From: Gemmatimonadota bacterium
Lineage (GTDB): Bacteria; Gemmatimonadota; Gemmatimonadetes; Gemmatimonadales; GWC2-71-9
Direction of reading: 5' to 3'
DNA length: 9,803 nucleotides
Assembly (NCBI GenBank): GCA_025361465.1
Contig: JANYAG010000269.1
Location: 1 to 9,803 of the forward strand
Shown here: positions 1-7,278 of the stretch, in pieces
How the letters are laid out: the number at the start of each line of letters is the position of its first letter
Numbering within the stretch: the first letter of the stretch is position 1
The notes under the pieces: model-generated
What the model saw: only the letters and a program-made list of their open reading frames with translations
The model's database searches: none
Told to the model about the DNA's origin: nothing
Translations under genes and position numbers: made by a program

Positions 1-863
1 CCCTGGCGATGACCGTGGCGGAGCTGCCGGTCGGCTTCATCTTCATCCTGGCGTTCTCCTCGATCGGTGTCTACGGCATCGCCCTGGCCGGGTGGTCGTC
101 CAACAGCAAGTACTCGCTGCTTGGCGGGCTCCGGGCGAGCGCGCAGATGATTTCCTACGAAGTGGCCATGGGCCTCTCGCTGGTGCCGGTGCTGCTCCTG
201 AGCGGCAACGCCACCTTCCCGGAGATCATTCGCCAGCAGCAAGCCGGGGCGTGGTTTGTCGGTCCGCTCTTCCTGTCGTTCTTCGTCTTCCTGGTGTCGG
301 GGTTCGCCGAAACCAACCGGCTGCCCTTCGACATGCCGGAAGCCGAGTCCGAGCTGGTGGCCGGCTATCACTCCGAGTACAGCGCGATGAAGTTCGCCCT
401 GTTCATGATCGCAGAGTACGCGCACATCGTCACGGTCGCCGCGATGATTGCCACGCTCTACTTCGGTGGCTGGGACATCCCATTCACCGACTGGGACCTG
501 AAGGGCGGCCTGGCCCAGACGCTGGTCTCCTACTGTTTCTTCTTTGCCAAGATGTTCTTCTGGATCTTCTTCGTGATCTGGATCCGCTGGACCCTGCCAC
601 GCTTCCGCTATGACCAGCTGATGGCGCTGGGGTGGAAGGTGCTGCTGCCATTGTCGCTGGTGTACATCATGGTCATCGCCGGGGCGATCCAGGGGATGGA
701 CGCGCTGGCCCTGAACGGGCCCCACGCGCGCAGCCTGGTCCTCTTCGGGCTGAACCTGGTCCTCGGATACGGTGTGTTCTTCTACCTCGATCGCGGCCAC
801 GTGGTCGTGGGCGCGAGCCGGCATGCTCGCCGCGCCGCGGCTCCAGCACGGGCGGAGGGCTGA
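1..863 (+). CDS. nuoH: NADH-quinone oxidoreductase subunit H (NuoH), 5'-truncated by window edge
   Basis: NuoH is the membrane subunit of complex I that lies under the hydrophilic arm, helps form the quinone chamber and starts the proton path into the membrane arm. The reading frame is open to the left edge (first full codon at base 3). The ATG at base 9 is an internal Met: what is visible aligns from memory with E. coli NuoH only from about residue 108, so roughly 100 N-terminal residues lie upstream. Counting from that Met, diagnostic blocks are GWSSNSKYSLLGGLRASAQ (29-47), SYEV (49-52) and the acidic quinone-site loop at 101-129 (ETNRLPFDMPEAE, then YHSEYSAMKF). RYDQLMALGWK (200-210) is the typical end-of-core motif. 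Several hydrophobic segments follow one another. After the core there is an additional helix (about 243-260) and a basic Ala/Arg-rich tail. The TGA stop shares its A with the nuoI ATG. Identity is essentially certain. Confidence 0.97.
   Translation, partial: LAMTVAELPVGFIFILAFSSIGVYGIALAGWSSNSKYSLLGGLRASAQMISYEVAMGLSLVPVLLLSGNATFPEIIRQQQAGAWFVGPLFLSFFVFLVSGFAETNRLPFDMPEAESELVAGYHSEYSAMKFALFMIAEYAHIVTVAAMIATLYFGGWDIPFTDWDLKGGLAQTLVSYCFFFAKMFFWIFFVIWIRWTLPRFRYDQLMALGWKVLLPLSLVYIMVIAGAIQGMDALALNGPHARSLVLFGLNLVLGYGVFFYLDRGHVVVGASRHARRAAAPARAEG
854..859 (+). promoter_or_regulatory. Shine-Dalgarno sequence for nuoI
   Basis: GGAGGG lies inside the last codons of nuoH and ends three bases before the nuoI ATG at 863. 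It supports the 863 start over the upstream in-frame ATG at 632, which would bury the gene in nuoH. The spacing is short, which suits reinitiation by ribosomes finishing nuoH. Confidence 0.6.
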
Positions 864-1369
864 TGGCCATCGGTGTGAAGGTGATGCGGCGGCCGGCGCA
901 GGAAGTCTCCTACATCCGCGCCACGTTGAAGGGCATGGCCCTCACGTTCAAGCACATGCTCCAGCCGCGCTACACCATGCAGTACCCGGAACATCGCCAG
1001 ACCGACACCTGGCAGATCGCGACGCGGTGGCGCGGCACCCACCGGATGATGACCGACGAGCAGGGACGGTCGAAGTGCGTGGCGTGCGGCCTCTGCCCGC
1101 AGGTCTGTCCGGCGAACTGCATCAAGCTGGTACCGGGCGAGGACGAAGCGGGGCACCGCTACCCGCTGATCTACGAGATTGACGAATTCCGCTGCGTCTT
1201 CTGCGGCTACTGTCAGGAGGTATGTCCCGAGGAGGCGATTCACGTCGGCGTCCATTACGAGAACGCGGAATACTCCCGGGACCGGTTTGTTTACGACCTG
1301 GAGCGGCTCAGTGCCCAGAGCCATCCGGTCTCGACGCTCTGGGATCCTGCCGACCCGCGGGGACAGTGA
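863..1369 (+). CDS. nuoI: NADH-quinone oxidoreductase subunit I (NuoI), 2x[4Fe-4S] ferredoxin-like
   Basis: NuoI is the peripheral iron-sulfur subunit that carries clusters N6a and N6b and hands electrons to N2 on NuoB, on the cytoplasmic side next to the quinone site. The 168-residue product has two complete bacterial ferredoxin motifs: CVACGLCPQVCP with Cys72, 75, 78 and 82, and CVFCGYCQEVCP with Cys111, 114, 117 and 121. As in the family, the last Cys of each cluster is likely Cys86 for motif two and Cys125-region Pro follows motif one's partner, so the two clusters exchange their fourth ligands in the usual ferredoxin way. The N-terminal stretch up to about residue 35 is amphipathic and should lie on the membrane; RWRGTH (56-60 region) and the C-terminal HYENAEYSRDRFVYDLERL stretch (131-149) are family signatures. 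Length is normal. The gene overlaps nuoH by one base and is followed one base later by nuoJ. Confidence 0.97.
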   Translation: MAIGVKVMRRPAQEVSYIRATLKGMALTFKHMLQPRYTMQYPEHRQTDTWQIATRWRGTHRMMTDEQGRSKCVACGLCPQVCPANCIKLVPGEDEAGHRYPLIYEIDEFRCVFCGYCQEVCPEEAIHVGVHYENAEYSRDRFVYDLERLSAQSHPVSTLWDPADPRGQ

Positions 1370-1370
1370 G

Positions 1371-1934
1371 ATGAACGCCGTGACGGTGGTCTTCTGGTGT
1401 TTCGCCGCCTGGGCCGTGGCCTCTGCAGTCCTCATGATCACCCGGTCCCATGCGATCACGTCGGCGCTCTGGCTCGTCTCGACCATGTTCGCCCTCTCCG
1501 GGATCTTCCTGCTCCTCCACGCCGAGTTCATCGCGATCGTCCAGGTCCTGGTGTACGCCGGAGCGGTGATGGTGCTGTTCCTTTTCGTGATCATGCTGCT
1601 GAACCTCGAAATGGAGCCGTGGCAGTGGCGCCGGTGGCCGATCTGGGTGTTCGGGGCGGGGCTCGTGGCCGTGCTGTGTGCCTCCCTGGTGTCGCTGCGC
1701 AGCTACACCCCCGAGCGGCTGGCCCAGGAGGTCAGCGGGCTCTCGAGCGCGGTCGACCCGGCAATGATCTTCCCGGACGGCCGTGCCGCCGAGGCGGCGG
1801 CGCGCTCCCAAGGAGTGGTCGGCGCGATGGCCGAACCGCTCTTCCGCTCGTACCTGGTACCCTTTGAAGTGACCTCGATCCTGTTGCTGGCCGCCATTAT
1901 CGGGGCCGTCGTCCTGGCCAAGAGGAAGCTCTGA
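1371..1934 (+). CDS. nuoJ: NADH-quinone oxidoreductase subunit J (NuoJ)
   Basis: NuoJ is a small membrane subunit between NuoH and NuoK/NuoN; its third helix, with a pi-bulge, is part of the conformational and proton-transfer link (E-channel). The product is 187 residues with five predicted membrane helices at about 3-22, 29-49, 53-79, 91-109 and 163-183. The diagnostic block is AEFIAIVQVLVYAGAVMVL (51-69), including the conserved Tyr62 of the VYAGA motif. The C-terminal LVPFEVTSILLLAAIIGAV (162-180) is also typical. The ATG at 1371 is chosen because it falls one base after the nuoI stop and gives a normal N-terminus; the frame is open further upstream only inside nuoI. A polar stretch of about 50 residues (111-160) separates helices 4 and 5. 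The TGA stop overlaps the nuoK ATG by one base. Confidence 0.95.
   Translation: MNAVTVVFWCFAAWAVASAVLMITRSHAITSALWLVSTMFALSGIFLLLHAEFIAIVQVLVYAGAVMVLFLFVIMLLNLEMEPWQWRRWPIWVFGAGLVAVLCASLVSLRSYTPERLAQEVSGLSSAVDPAMIFPDGRAAEAAARSQGVVGAMAEPLFRSYLVPFEVTSILLLAAIIGAVVLAKRKL
1921..1928 (+). promoter_or_regulatory. Shine-Dalgarno sequence for nuoK
   Basis: AGAGGAAG lies in the last codons of nuoJ, with AGGA ending seven bases before the nuoK ATG at 1934. It is one of the better ribosome sites in the array and fixes the nuoK start at the TGATG overlap. Confidence 0.6.
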
Positions 1935-2230
1935 TGTTCCTCGGACCGTCCCTCGCGCTCTCCGCCGTGCTGTTCGCCCTTGGTGTTGTCGGGGTGCTGA
2001 TCCAGCGTAACGCCATCGTGGTGTTCATGTGCGTTGAGTTGATGCTCAACGCGGTGAACCTGACCTTCGTGGCGCTGTCGCAGTTGCACGGCATCAGCGG
2101 GCAGATCATGGTGTTCTTCGTGATGACCGTCGCCGCCGCAGAAGCTGCGGTGGGATTGGCCATCATCCTGGCCATCTTCCGACACACCAAGTCGGTGGAT
2201 CTCACGCAAATCAACCTGTTGAAGGGCTGA
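1934..2230 (+). CDS. nuoK: NADH-quinone oxidoreductase subunit K (NuoK)
   Basis: NuoK is the MnhC/MrpC-like three-helix subunit that carries part of the central hydrophilic axis of complex I. The 98-residue product has helices at about 3-23, 28-49 and 57-83. The two membrane-buried glutamates essential in E. coli NuoK (Glu36 and Glu72) correspond here to Glu35 in FMCVELMLNAVNL and Glu70 in VAAAEAAVGLAI. Length matches the family (about 100 residues). The gene overlaps nuoJ by one base and ends three bases before the nuoL GTG. The nuo neighbours rule out the homologous Mrp antiporter subunit C. Confidence 0.97.
   Translation: MFLGPSLALSAVLFALGVVGVLIQRNAIVVFMCVELMLNAVNLTFVALSQLHGISGQIMVFFVMTVAAAEAAVGLAIILAIFRHTKSVDLTQINLLKG
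2221..2226 (+). promoter_or_regulatory. Shine-Dalgarno sequence for the GTG start of nuoL
   Basis: GAAGGG in the final codons of nuoK stands seven bases before GTG at 2234. It supports the non-ATG start; no in-frame ATG near this point would keep the usual NuoL N-terminal helix. Confidence 0.55.
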
Positions 2231-2233
2231 ACG

Positions 2234-4207
2234 GTGACGCAATTCGTCTGGGTCGCTGTTCTGCTCCCGCTCCTTGGCGCGATCGCCAACGGGTGGCTCG
2301 CATTTCGGCGCCCGAATGCAAAAGGGTTGGTCTCGGCCATCGGGGTCGGCGTGCTCCTGGTGGCCTTTGTCGTGGCCGTCGGAGTCTTTCTCGAGGTGCG
2401 CCACCGCGCGGAGGCGGTCACCGTCCTGCTCTGGCACTGGATGCCGGTCACGCAGCGGCTGTCGATCGACCTCGCCTTCCGGGTTGATCGCCTATCCACA
2501 GTGCTGCTGCTGGTGATCACCGGAGTGGGTGGGCTGATCCACCTCTTTTCCGTCGGCTACATGAAGAGCGACGCCGGATATGCCCGGTACTTCGCGTACC
2601 TGAACCTCTTCATCGCCTGCATGCTGATCCTGGTGCTCGGGGCTTCGCTGCCGGTGAGCTTCATCGGGTGGGAGGGGGTCGGTCTCTGCTCCTACCTGCT
2701 GATCGGCTTCTGGTTCGAGATTGATGCGAACAGCGATGCCGGCAAGAAGGCGTTCATCGCGAATCGCATCGGCGATTTCGGGGTCCTGATGGCGATGTTC
2801 CTGCTGTGGACCAACCTCGGAACCCTCGACTTCGCCGAGATCGCCCAGCGGGCCCCGGCGGTGATTCCGGCCGGCAGCACGCTCGCGGTCGGGATCACCT
2901 TGCTGATCTTCCTTGGATGCACCGGCAAGTCTGCCCAGATCCCGCTCTTCGTCTGGTTGCCCGACGCGATGGCCGGTCCAACGCCTGTTTCGGCGCTGAT
3001 CCATGCCGCGACCATGGTGACCGCCGGCGTCTTCCTGGTGGTGCGGACCGGGGTCCTGTTCGCGCTCGCTCCGGTCACCCTCGAGGTGGTGGCCCTGATT
3101 GGTGCGCTGACGGCGTTCTTCGCAGCGACGATCGGCCTGCGGCAGTACGACATCAAGAAAGTGCTCGCCTACTCGACCATCTCGCAGTTGGGTTACATGT
3201 TTCTGGGCGTGGGCACCGGGGCGTTTGCGACCGGCATCTTCCACCTGGTCACCCACGCCTTCTTCAAGGCGCTGCTCTTCCTCGGCGCTGGCAGCGTAAT
3301 CCACGCCATGCACCACGCCTACCACCACGTCCATGCCCACGATGATGCCCAGGACATGCGGAACATGGGCGGGTTGCGTGCCGTGATGCCGTGGACATTC
3401 ACCTTGATGCTCATCGCCACCCTGGCCATCGCCGGGGTGCCGCCGTTCGCCGGCTTCTTCTCGAAGGACGAGATCCTTGCCGCCGCCTTCGCCCGCGGGG
3501 CGACCAATCCGGTCTACCTGGTGGCCTGGGGACTGGGGGTGGCCGCGGCGCTGATGACGGCCTACTACATGGCACGCCTGATGGCCATGACCTTCCTGGG
3601 GAAGTTCCGTGGCGGCGCGGGCGCCGAGCCACACCTGCATGAGGCCCCGTGGATCATGACCGGGCCGCTTGTCGTGCTCGGCGTATTGAGTGTCATCGGC
3701 GGAGCGATCAACCTGCCGGCGTTTCTCGGCGAGGGAAGCGCGGAGGGACTCGATCGCTGGCTGGAGCCGGTGACCGCGCCCGCCCAGGCGTTGATGCCGG
3801 CGCTGGTGATGCCGCACGGTGGGACGGAGGTCATGCTGTTGGGCGGTGCCATCGTGGTCGCGCTGCTCGGCCTGACCCTGGGCCTTCGTGTCACCATGGC
3901 GTCCCCGATCCCGTTGCCGGGACAGGCGGCGCCCGAGCACGGCCTCTGGCTCCTCCTGAACCGCAAGTACTATATCGACGAACTCTATGCCGCCGTGATC
4001 ATCCGGCCGGTGCATTGGTTGTCCCGCCGCGTGTTGTGGCAGATCATCGACGCCTTCCTGGTGGACCGGATGGCAGTCGGGGGAACGGCCCGGATCGCCA
4101 CCAGCCTGGGCTGGCTCGGCTCGCGGGTGCAGAATGGGCAGATCGCCTTCTACGTCGTGATGTTCGCTGCTGGCGCCGTGCTGATCCTTCGCACCTTGTT
4201 GAGGTAG
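2234..4207 (+). CDS. nuoL: NADH-quinone oxidoreductase subunit L (NuoL), distal proton pump
   Basis: NuoL is the distal antiporter-like subunit of the membrane arm and carries the long lateral helix that runs along NuoM and NuoN. The product is 657 residues, somewhat longer than E. coli NuoL (613). The GTG start gives MTQFVWVAVLLPLLGAIANG, a typical NuoL N-terminus. Signature blocks are FRVDRLS (82-88), GYMKSDAGYARYFAYLNLF (108-126) and IGWEGVGLCSYLLIGFWF (144-161). Expected proton-path residues are all present: Glu147 (GWEGVG), Asp181 (IGDFG), Lys232 (CTGKSAQIP), His257 (ALIHAATM), His337, His341 and Lys345 (HLVTHAFFKALLF) and Lys411-Asp412 (FFSKDEI). They sit about three residues after their E. 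coli counterparts up to residue 345. The C-terminal part, including NRKYYIDELYA (576-586) and the following segment, fits the lateral helix and its anchor. An unusual His-rich stretch lies at 357-369. The gene is three bases from each neighbour. Confidence 0.97.
   Translation: MTQFVWVAVLLPLLGAIANGWLAFRRPNAKGLVSAIGVGVLLVAFVVAVGVFLEVRHRAEAVTVLLWHWMPVTQRLSIDLAFRVDRLSTVLLLVITGVGGLIHLFSVGYMKSDAGYARYFAYLNLFIACMLILVLGASLPVSFIGWEGVGLCSYLLIGFWFEIDANSDAGKKAFIANRIGDFGVLMAMFLLWTNLGTLDFAEIAQRAPAVIPAGSTLAVGITLLIFLGCTGKSAQIPLFVWLPDAMAGPTPVSALIHAATMVTAGVFLVVRTGVLFALAPVTLEVVALIGALTAFFAATIGLRQYDIKKVLAYSTISQLGYMFLGVGTGAFATGIFHLVTHAFFKALLFLGAGSVIHAMHHAYHHVHAHDDAQDMRNMGGLRAVMPWTFTLMLIATLAIAGVPPFAGFFSKDEILAAAFARGATNPVYLVAWGLGVAAALMTAYYMARLMAMTFLGKFRGGAGAEPHLHEAPWIMTGPLVVLGVLSVIGGAINLPAFLGEGSAEGLDRWLEPVTAPAQALMPALVMPHGGTEVMLLGGAIVVALLGLTLGLRVTMASPIPLPGQAAPEHGLWLLLNRKYYIDELYAAVIIRPVHWLSRRVLWQIIDAFLVDRMAVGGTARIATSLGWLGSRVQNGQIAFYVVMFAAGAVLILRTLLR
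4201..4204 (+). promoter_or_regulatory. Shine-Dalgarno sequence for nuoM
   Basis: GAGG in the last codons of nuoL lies six bases before the nuoM ATG at 4211, which is good spacing and supports this start. Confidence 0.5.
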
Positions 4208-4210
4208 CCG

Positions 4211-5767
4211 ATGAACGCCTTCCTCGACAGCATCGGATACGGCCACTGGATCCTGCATGTGCTGCTGGTCATCCCGTTGCTCGGGATTCCGGCCATCTTC
4301 CTCGTGCCGGTCCGGAACGCACGATGGGTGGCACTCGGCGTGGCCCTGGTCGAGCTGGTGCTCGGGCTCGGGCTCTGGTGGGCGTTCGATCCCGCCAACC
4401 CCGGACTGCAATTCGTGACCGACGTGCCGTGGATCGGCGGATTCGGCATCGGGTATCGGGTCGGGATCGACGGCATCTCGCTCATGATGGTCCTGCTGTC
4501 CGTCGTGACGATGCCGCTCGTTGTCTGGGGCAGCTGGAGTGCCATCGACCAGAAGCAGCGGGGGTTCTACATCCTCCTGCTGGCCCTCAAGACCGGGATG
4601 CTCGGCGTCTTCATCTCGCTCGACCTCTTCCTGTTCTACATGTTCTGGGAGTTGCTGCTGATCCCGATGTATTTCGTGATCGGCATGTGGGGCAGCAGCA
4701 ACCGGCTGTACGCCGCCACGAAGTTCGTGATCTACACCTTCGTTGGCTCGGCGCTGATGCTGATCTCGATCGTCTGGATGATGTGGACGGTCGGCAAGGC
4801 GACGGGCGAGTACTCGTTCGCCTACACGCACCTGCTCGCGAATGCCAAGGCGATGCAACCGTACGGCCCGTATCTGTTCGGGGCATTCGCGCTGGCGTTC
4901 GCCGTCAAGGTGCCGCTCTTCCCGTTCCACACCTGGCTGCCGGACGCGCACACCGAGGCCCCGACCGCGGGTTCGGTCGAGCTCGCCGCGATCCTGCTCA
5001 AGATGGGGACCTACGGTTTCCTCCGGTTCGCCATCCCGTTCTTCCCGGTCTTCGCGCTGTCGAAGACCACCGGAAACGTGATGGCCGCCCTGGCCGTCAT
5101 CGGGATCGTGTATGCGGCGCTGGTGGCCATGGTGCAGCCGGACCTGAAGCGTCTCGTCGCCTATTCCTCCGTGAGCCATCTCGGGTTCGTCATGCTCGGC
5201 ATCTGGGGCAGCACGGTCGAGAGCGTCCAGGGGGCGATGGTGGTGATGATCGCGCACGGGCTCTCGACCGGGGCGCTCTTCTTCATGATCGGCATGCTCT
5301 ATGAGCGCCGGCATACCCGCAAGATCGCCGACTTCGGCGGGCTGGCCCGCGTGGCGCCGATGCTGGCGACGGCGTTCGCCATCACGACGTTCGCCTCGAT
5401 CGGCTTGCCCGGTCTGAACGGGTTCATCGGGGAGTTCCTGGTCCTGATCGGCTCCTTCACGCGCTATCCCTGGCTCGTCGCGGTCGCCGCCACCGCGGTG
5501 GTGTTCTCGGCCTGCTACATGCTCTGGTCGACGCAGCGTGTCTTCTTCAATCGCTTCACCAATCCCCTCAACGAGGGGATCGGTGACCTCAACGTTCGCG
5601 AACTGGCCGTGCTGGTGCCGCTGATCCTCGGGATGTTCTGGATGGGACTTTATCCAGGGCCGATCCTGCGCCGGACCGAGGGCGCCGTGCGACGCTACGT
5701 CGAGATGGTATCCCCGTCGTTGCCGCCCAGTGACTCGACCCGGTCTTCGTTCGGAGCCCAGCCCTGA
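4211..5767 (+). CDS. nuoM: NADH-quinone oxidoreductase subunit M (NuoM), middle proton pump
   Basis: NuoM is the middle of the three antiporter-like pumps in the complex I membrane arm. The product has 518 residues, close to the family norm of about 500, with hydrophobic segments along nearly all of its length. Diagnostic features are GIDGISLMMVLLS (85-97), MFWELLLIPMYFVIGMWG (144-161) with Glu147, and VKVPLFPFHTWLPDAHTEAP (232-251) with Lys233. Lys264 (ILLKMGTYG) and Glu408 (GFIGEFL) follow. These match the E. coli proton-path residues Glu144, Lys234, Lys265 and Glu407. RLVAYSSVSHLGFVMLG (314-330) is another family hallmark. The ATG at 4211 lies three bases after the nuoL stop, and the stop overlaps the nuoN ATG by one base. 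The last 20 or so residues are a Ser/Pro-rich polar tail. An Mrp antiporter subunit D is excluded by context and by the Glu408 position. Confidence 0.97.
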   Translation: MNAFLDSIGYGHWILHVLLVIPLLGIPAIFLVPVRNARWVALGVALVELVLGLGLWWAFDPANPGLQFVTDVPWIGGFGIGYRVGIDGISLMMVLLSVVTMPLVVWGSWSAIDQKQRGFYILLLALKTGMLGVFISLDLFLFYMFWELLLIPMYFVIGMWGSSNRLYAATKFVIYTFVGSALMLISIVWMMWTVGKATGEYSFAYTHLLANAKAMQPYGPYLFGAFALAFAVKVPLFPFHTWLPDAHTEAPTAGSVELAAILLKMGTYGFLRFAIPFFPVFALSKTTGNVMAALAVIGIVYAALVAMVQPDLKRLVAYSSVSHLGFVMLGIWGSTVESVQGAMVVMIAHGLSTGALFFMIGMLYERRHTRKIADFGGLARVAPMLATAFAITTFASIGLPGLNGFIGEFLVLIGSFTRYPWLVAVAATAVVFSACYMLWSTQRVFFNRFTNPLNEGIGDLNVRELAVLVPLILGMFWMGLYPGPILRRTEGAVRRYVEMVSPSLPPSDSTRSSFGAQP

Positions 5768-7266
5768 TGCTCATCGACCTGAGTACTCCCGGCGGTGCAG
5801 TGCTCGGCCTGCTGCCTGAGCTCGCCCTGACTGCATGGGCCTTGGTGATCCTGTTGGTGATCGCCTGGCGGCACACCACGGTCGCTGACACCCGGCTGGT
5901 GGGTCAACTGTCAATCGTCGGCTATGTGCTCGCGGCAGGCGCCGCAGGCTGGCTCGGCTTGCAGGGGGCCCACGCCGAAGGGTTGAACCTGATGATCGCG
6001 CTGGACGGCTTCCGGTTTGTCAGCGACATCCTGCTGCTCTGGATCGGGGCCGCCGTGACGGTCATCTCGCTGCGGTGGCTCGAGCGCCAGGGGATGCTCG
6101 CCCCCGAGTACTACGTCCTGCTGATGCTGGCGACCGTTGGAATGATGCTCCTGGCGGGCGCGGCCGACATGATCACGCTGTTCCTCGGACTCGAGGTCAT
6201 GTCGATCTCGGTGTACGTCCTGGCCGGGTACGATCGTTCCCGCCGCGCCTCCGCCGAAGCGGCGCTCAAGTATTTCCTGATCGGCGCCTTCGCATCGGGC
6301 TTCCTGCTCTATGGGATCGCGCTGACCTATGGTGCCGCGGGGCAGTTCATCTTCTCGCTGATCGGCGGACAGCTCGCTGCAACCCCGCCGACGCTGATGG
6401 CGAAGCTGGGGATGGGGTTGCTGCTCGTCGGCTTTGCGTTCAAGGTGGCCGCCGTCCCGTTCCATGCCTGGGCCCCGGATGTCTACGAAGGGGCGCCCAC
6501 GCCGGTGACGGCCTTCATGGCCAGCGGGGTCAAGGCGGCGGCCTTCCTGGCCCTTGCCCGGATCCTGGCCGAAGTCTTCCCGGCGTTTGTGGAACTCTGG
6601 CGACCGGTGGTCGGTGGGCTGGCGATCGCCACCATCCTTGTGGGCAACCTGACCGCGCTGGCCCAGACCTCCCTGAAACGGATGCTGGCCTACAGCGCCA
6701 TTGCGCATGCCGGGTACCTCCTGCTGGCGATCTGGGCCCAGTCCGACAGCGGCACCGCCGCGGTGCTGATCTACCTGCTCGCCTATGGCCTGACGACGGT
6801 GGCAGCCTTCGGCATCCTGGCGTCGATCGAGCGTACCGGAACCGAAACGGTCAGGCTCGCCGACCTCGAAGGGCTCTATTCCACCCGGCCGCTCGCGGCC
6901 ACCGGGCTCAGCGTCTGCATGCTGTCGCTGCTCGGATTCCCTGGCACGTTCGGTTTCATCGGCAAGTGGCTGCTGCTTTCCTCGGCGCTGTCGCAGGGAG
7001 AATGGCTGCTGCCGCTGGTCGCCATGATCGGGAGCGGCATCTCGATCGGTTACTATTTGCCAGTGGTCCTTGCCATGGTGATGAAGCCGGCACCCAACCC
7101 GACGGCGCACGATACCATCCGGTTCCCGCGTCCGGCGACAGTGGCCATTGCGTGCTGCGTGTTCGTGATTCTTGTCCTTGGTTTCTGGCCGAACCCGGTG
7201 CTGAATTTCGCGTCACGGCAGGCCGTTCAGCTCCGCCACACCGCGGTCGTCATCGCGCCGCGCTGA
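5767..7266 (+). CDS. nuoN: NADH-quinone oxidoreductase subunit N (NuoN), proximal proton pump
   Basis: NuoN is the antiporter-like pump nearest the NuoH/J/A/K module. The 499-residue product has normal length and about 14 hydrophobic segments. It shows TLFLGLEVMSISVYVLAGY (137-155) with Glu143, and AEAALKYFLIGAFASG (163-178) with Lys168. FKVAAVPFHAWAPDVYEGAP (225-244) carries Lys226, ASGVKAAAF (252-260) carries Lys256 and GFIGKW (396-401) carries Lys400. These correspond to E. coli Glu133, Lys158, Lys217, Lys247 and Lys395, so both half-channels look intact. SLKRMLAYSAIAHAGYLLL (302-320) is typical. The start at 5767 sits in a TGATG overlap with nuoM; only a weak GGAG (5753-5756) precedes it, so translation is probably coupled to nuoM. 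This is the last nuo gene, the usual end of the operon, but no terminator follows. Confidence 0.97.
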   Translation: MLIDLSTPGGAVLGLLPELALTAWALVILLVIAWRHTTVADTRLVGQLSIVGYVLAAGAAGWLGLQGAHAEGLNLMIALDGFRFVSDILLLWIGAAVTVISLRWLERQGMLAPEYYVLLMLATVGMMLLAGAADMITLFLGLEVMSISVYVLAGYDRSRRASAEAALKYFLIGAFASGFLLYGIALTYGAAGQFIFSLIGGQLAATPPTLMAKLGMGLLLVGFAFKVAAVPFHAWAPDVYEGAPTPVTAFMASGVKAAAFLALARILAEVFPAFVELWRPVVGGLAIATILVGNLTALAQTSLKRMLAYSAIAHAGYLLLAIWAQSDSGTAAVLIYLLAYGLTTVAAFGILASIERTGTETVRLADLEGLYSTRPLAATGLSVCMLSLLGFPGTFGFIGKWLLLSSALSQGEWLLPLVAMIGSGISIGYYLPVVLAMVMKPAPNPTAHDTIRFPRPATVAIACCVFVILVLGFWPNPVLNFASRQAVQLRHTAVVIAPR

Positions 7267-7268
7267 TC

Positions 7269-7273
7269 GGGGG
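7269..7273 (+). promoter_or_regulatory. Possible ribosome binding site of the hexose-phosphate mutase gene
   Basis: A run of five G (GGGGG) ends five bases before the ATG at 7279, within the 12-base gap after nuoN. It is a plausible anti-Shine-Dalgarno match in a GC-rich genome but far from a strong one. The gap is too short to hold a promoter and a terminator. Confidence 0.35.
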
Positions 7274-7278
7274 CCGCC

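Noticed and set aside
9..863. ATG at base 9 as the true start of nuoH
   Set aside because: The frame is open to the edge, no ribosome site precedes it, and about 100 conserved N-terminal NuoH residues would be missing.
632..1369. Extended nuoI starting at the in-frame ATG at 632
   Set aside because: It would add 77 low-complexity Arg/Gly/Pro-rich residues read through nuoH in another frame. The 863 start has a good ribosome site and the family's usual N-terminus.
3649..5304. A 551-codon + strand frame crossing the nuoL/nuoM junction
   Set aside because: Arg/Pro/Ala-rich out-of-frame product overlapping two intact conserved genes; no motif.
2492..5314. A 940-codon open frame on the minus strand opposite nuoL and nuoM
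   Set aside because: It is antisense to two certain genes. Its product is almost entirely His, Asp, Glu, Arg, Gln and Gly, which is what results when hydrophobic codons with T in the second position are read in reverse in GC-rich DNA. No domain is recognisable.
5911..7110. A 399-codon open frame on the minus strand opposite nuoN
   Set aside because: Same hydrophilic antisense composition, opposite a complete membrane-protein gene; a by-product of low stop-codon frequency.
1934..7266. An Mrp-type Na+/H+ antiporter operon instead of complex I
   Set aside because: NuoK/L/M/N have Mrp homologues, but NuoH, NuoI and NuoJ precede them, NuoN follows, and no mrpE/F/G genes are present.
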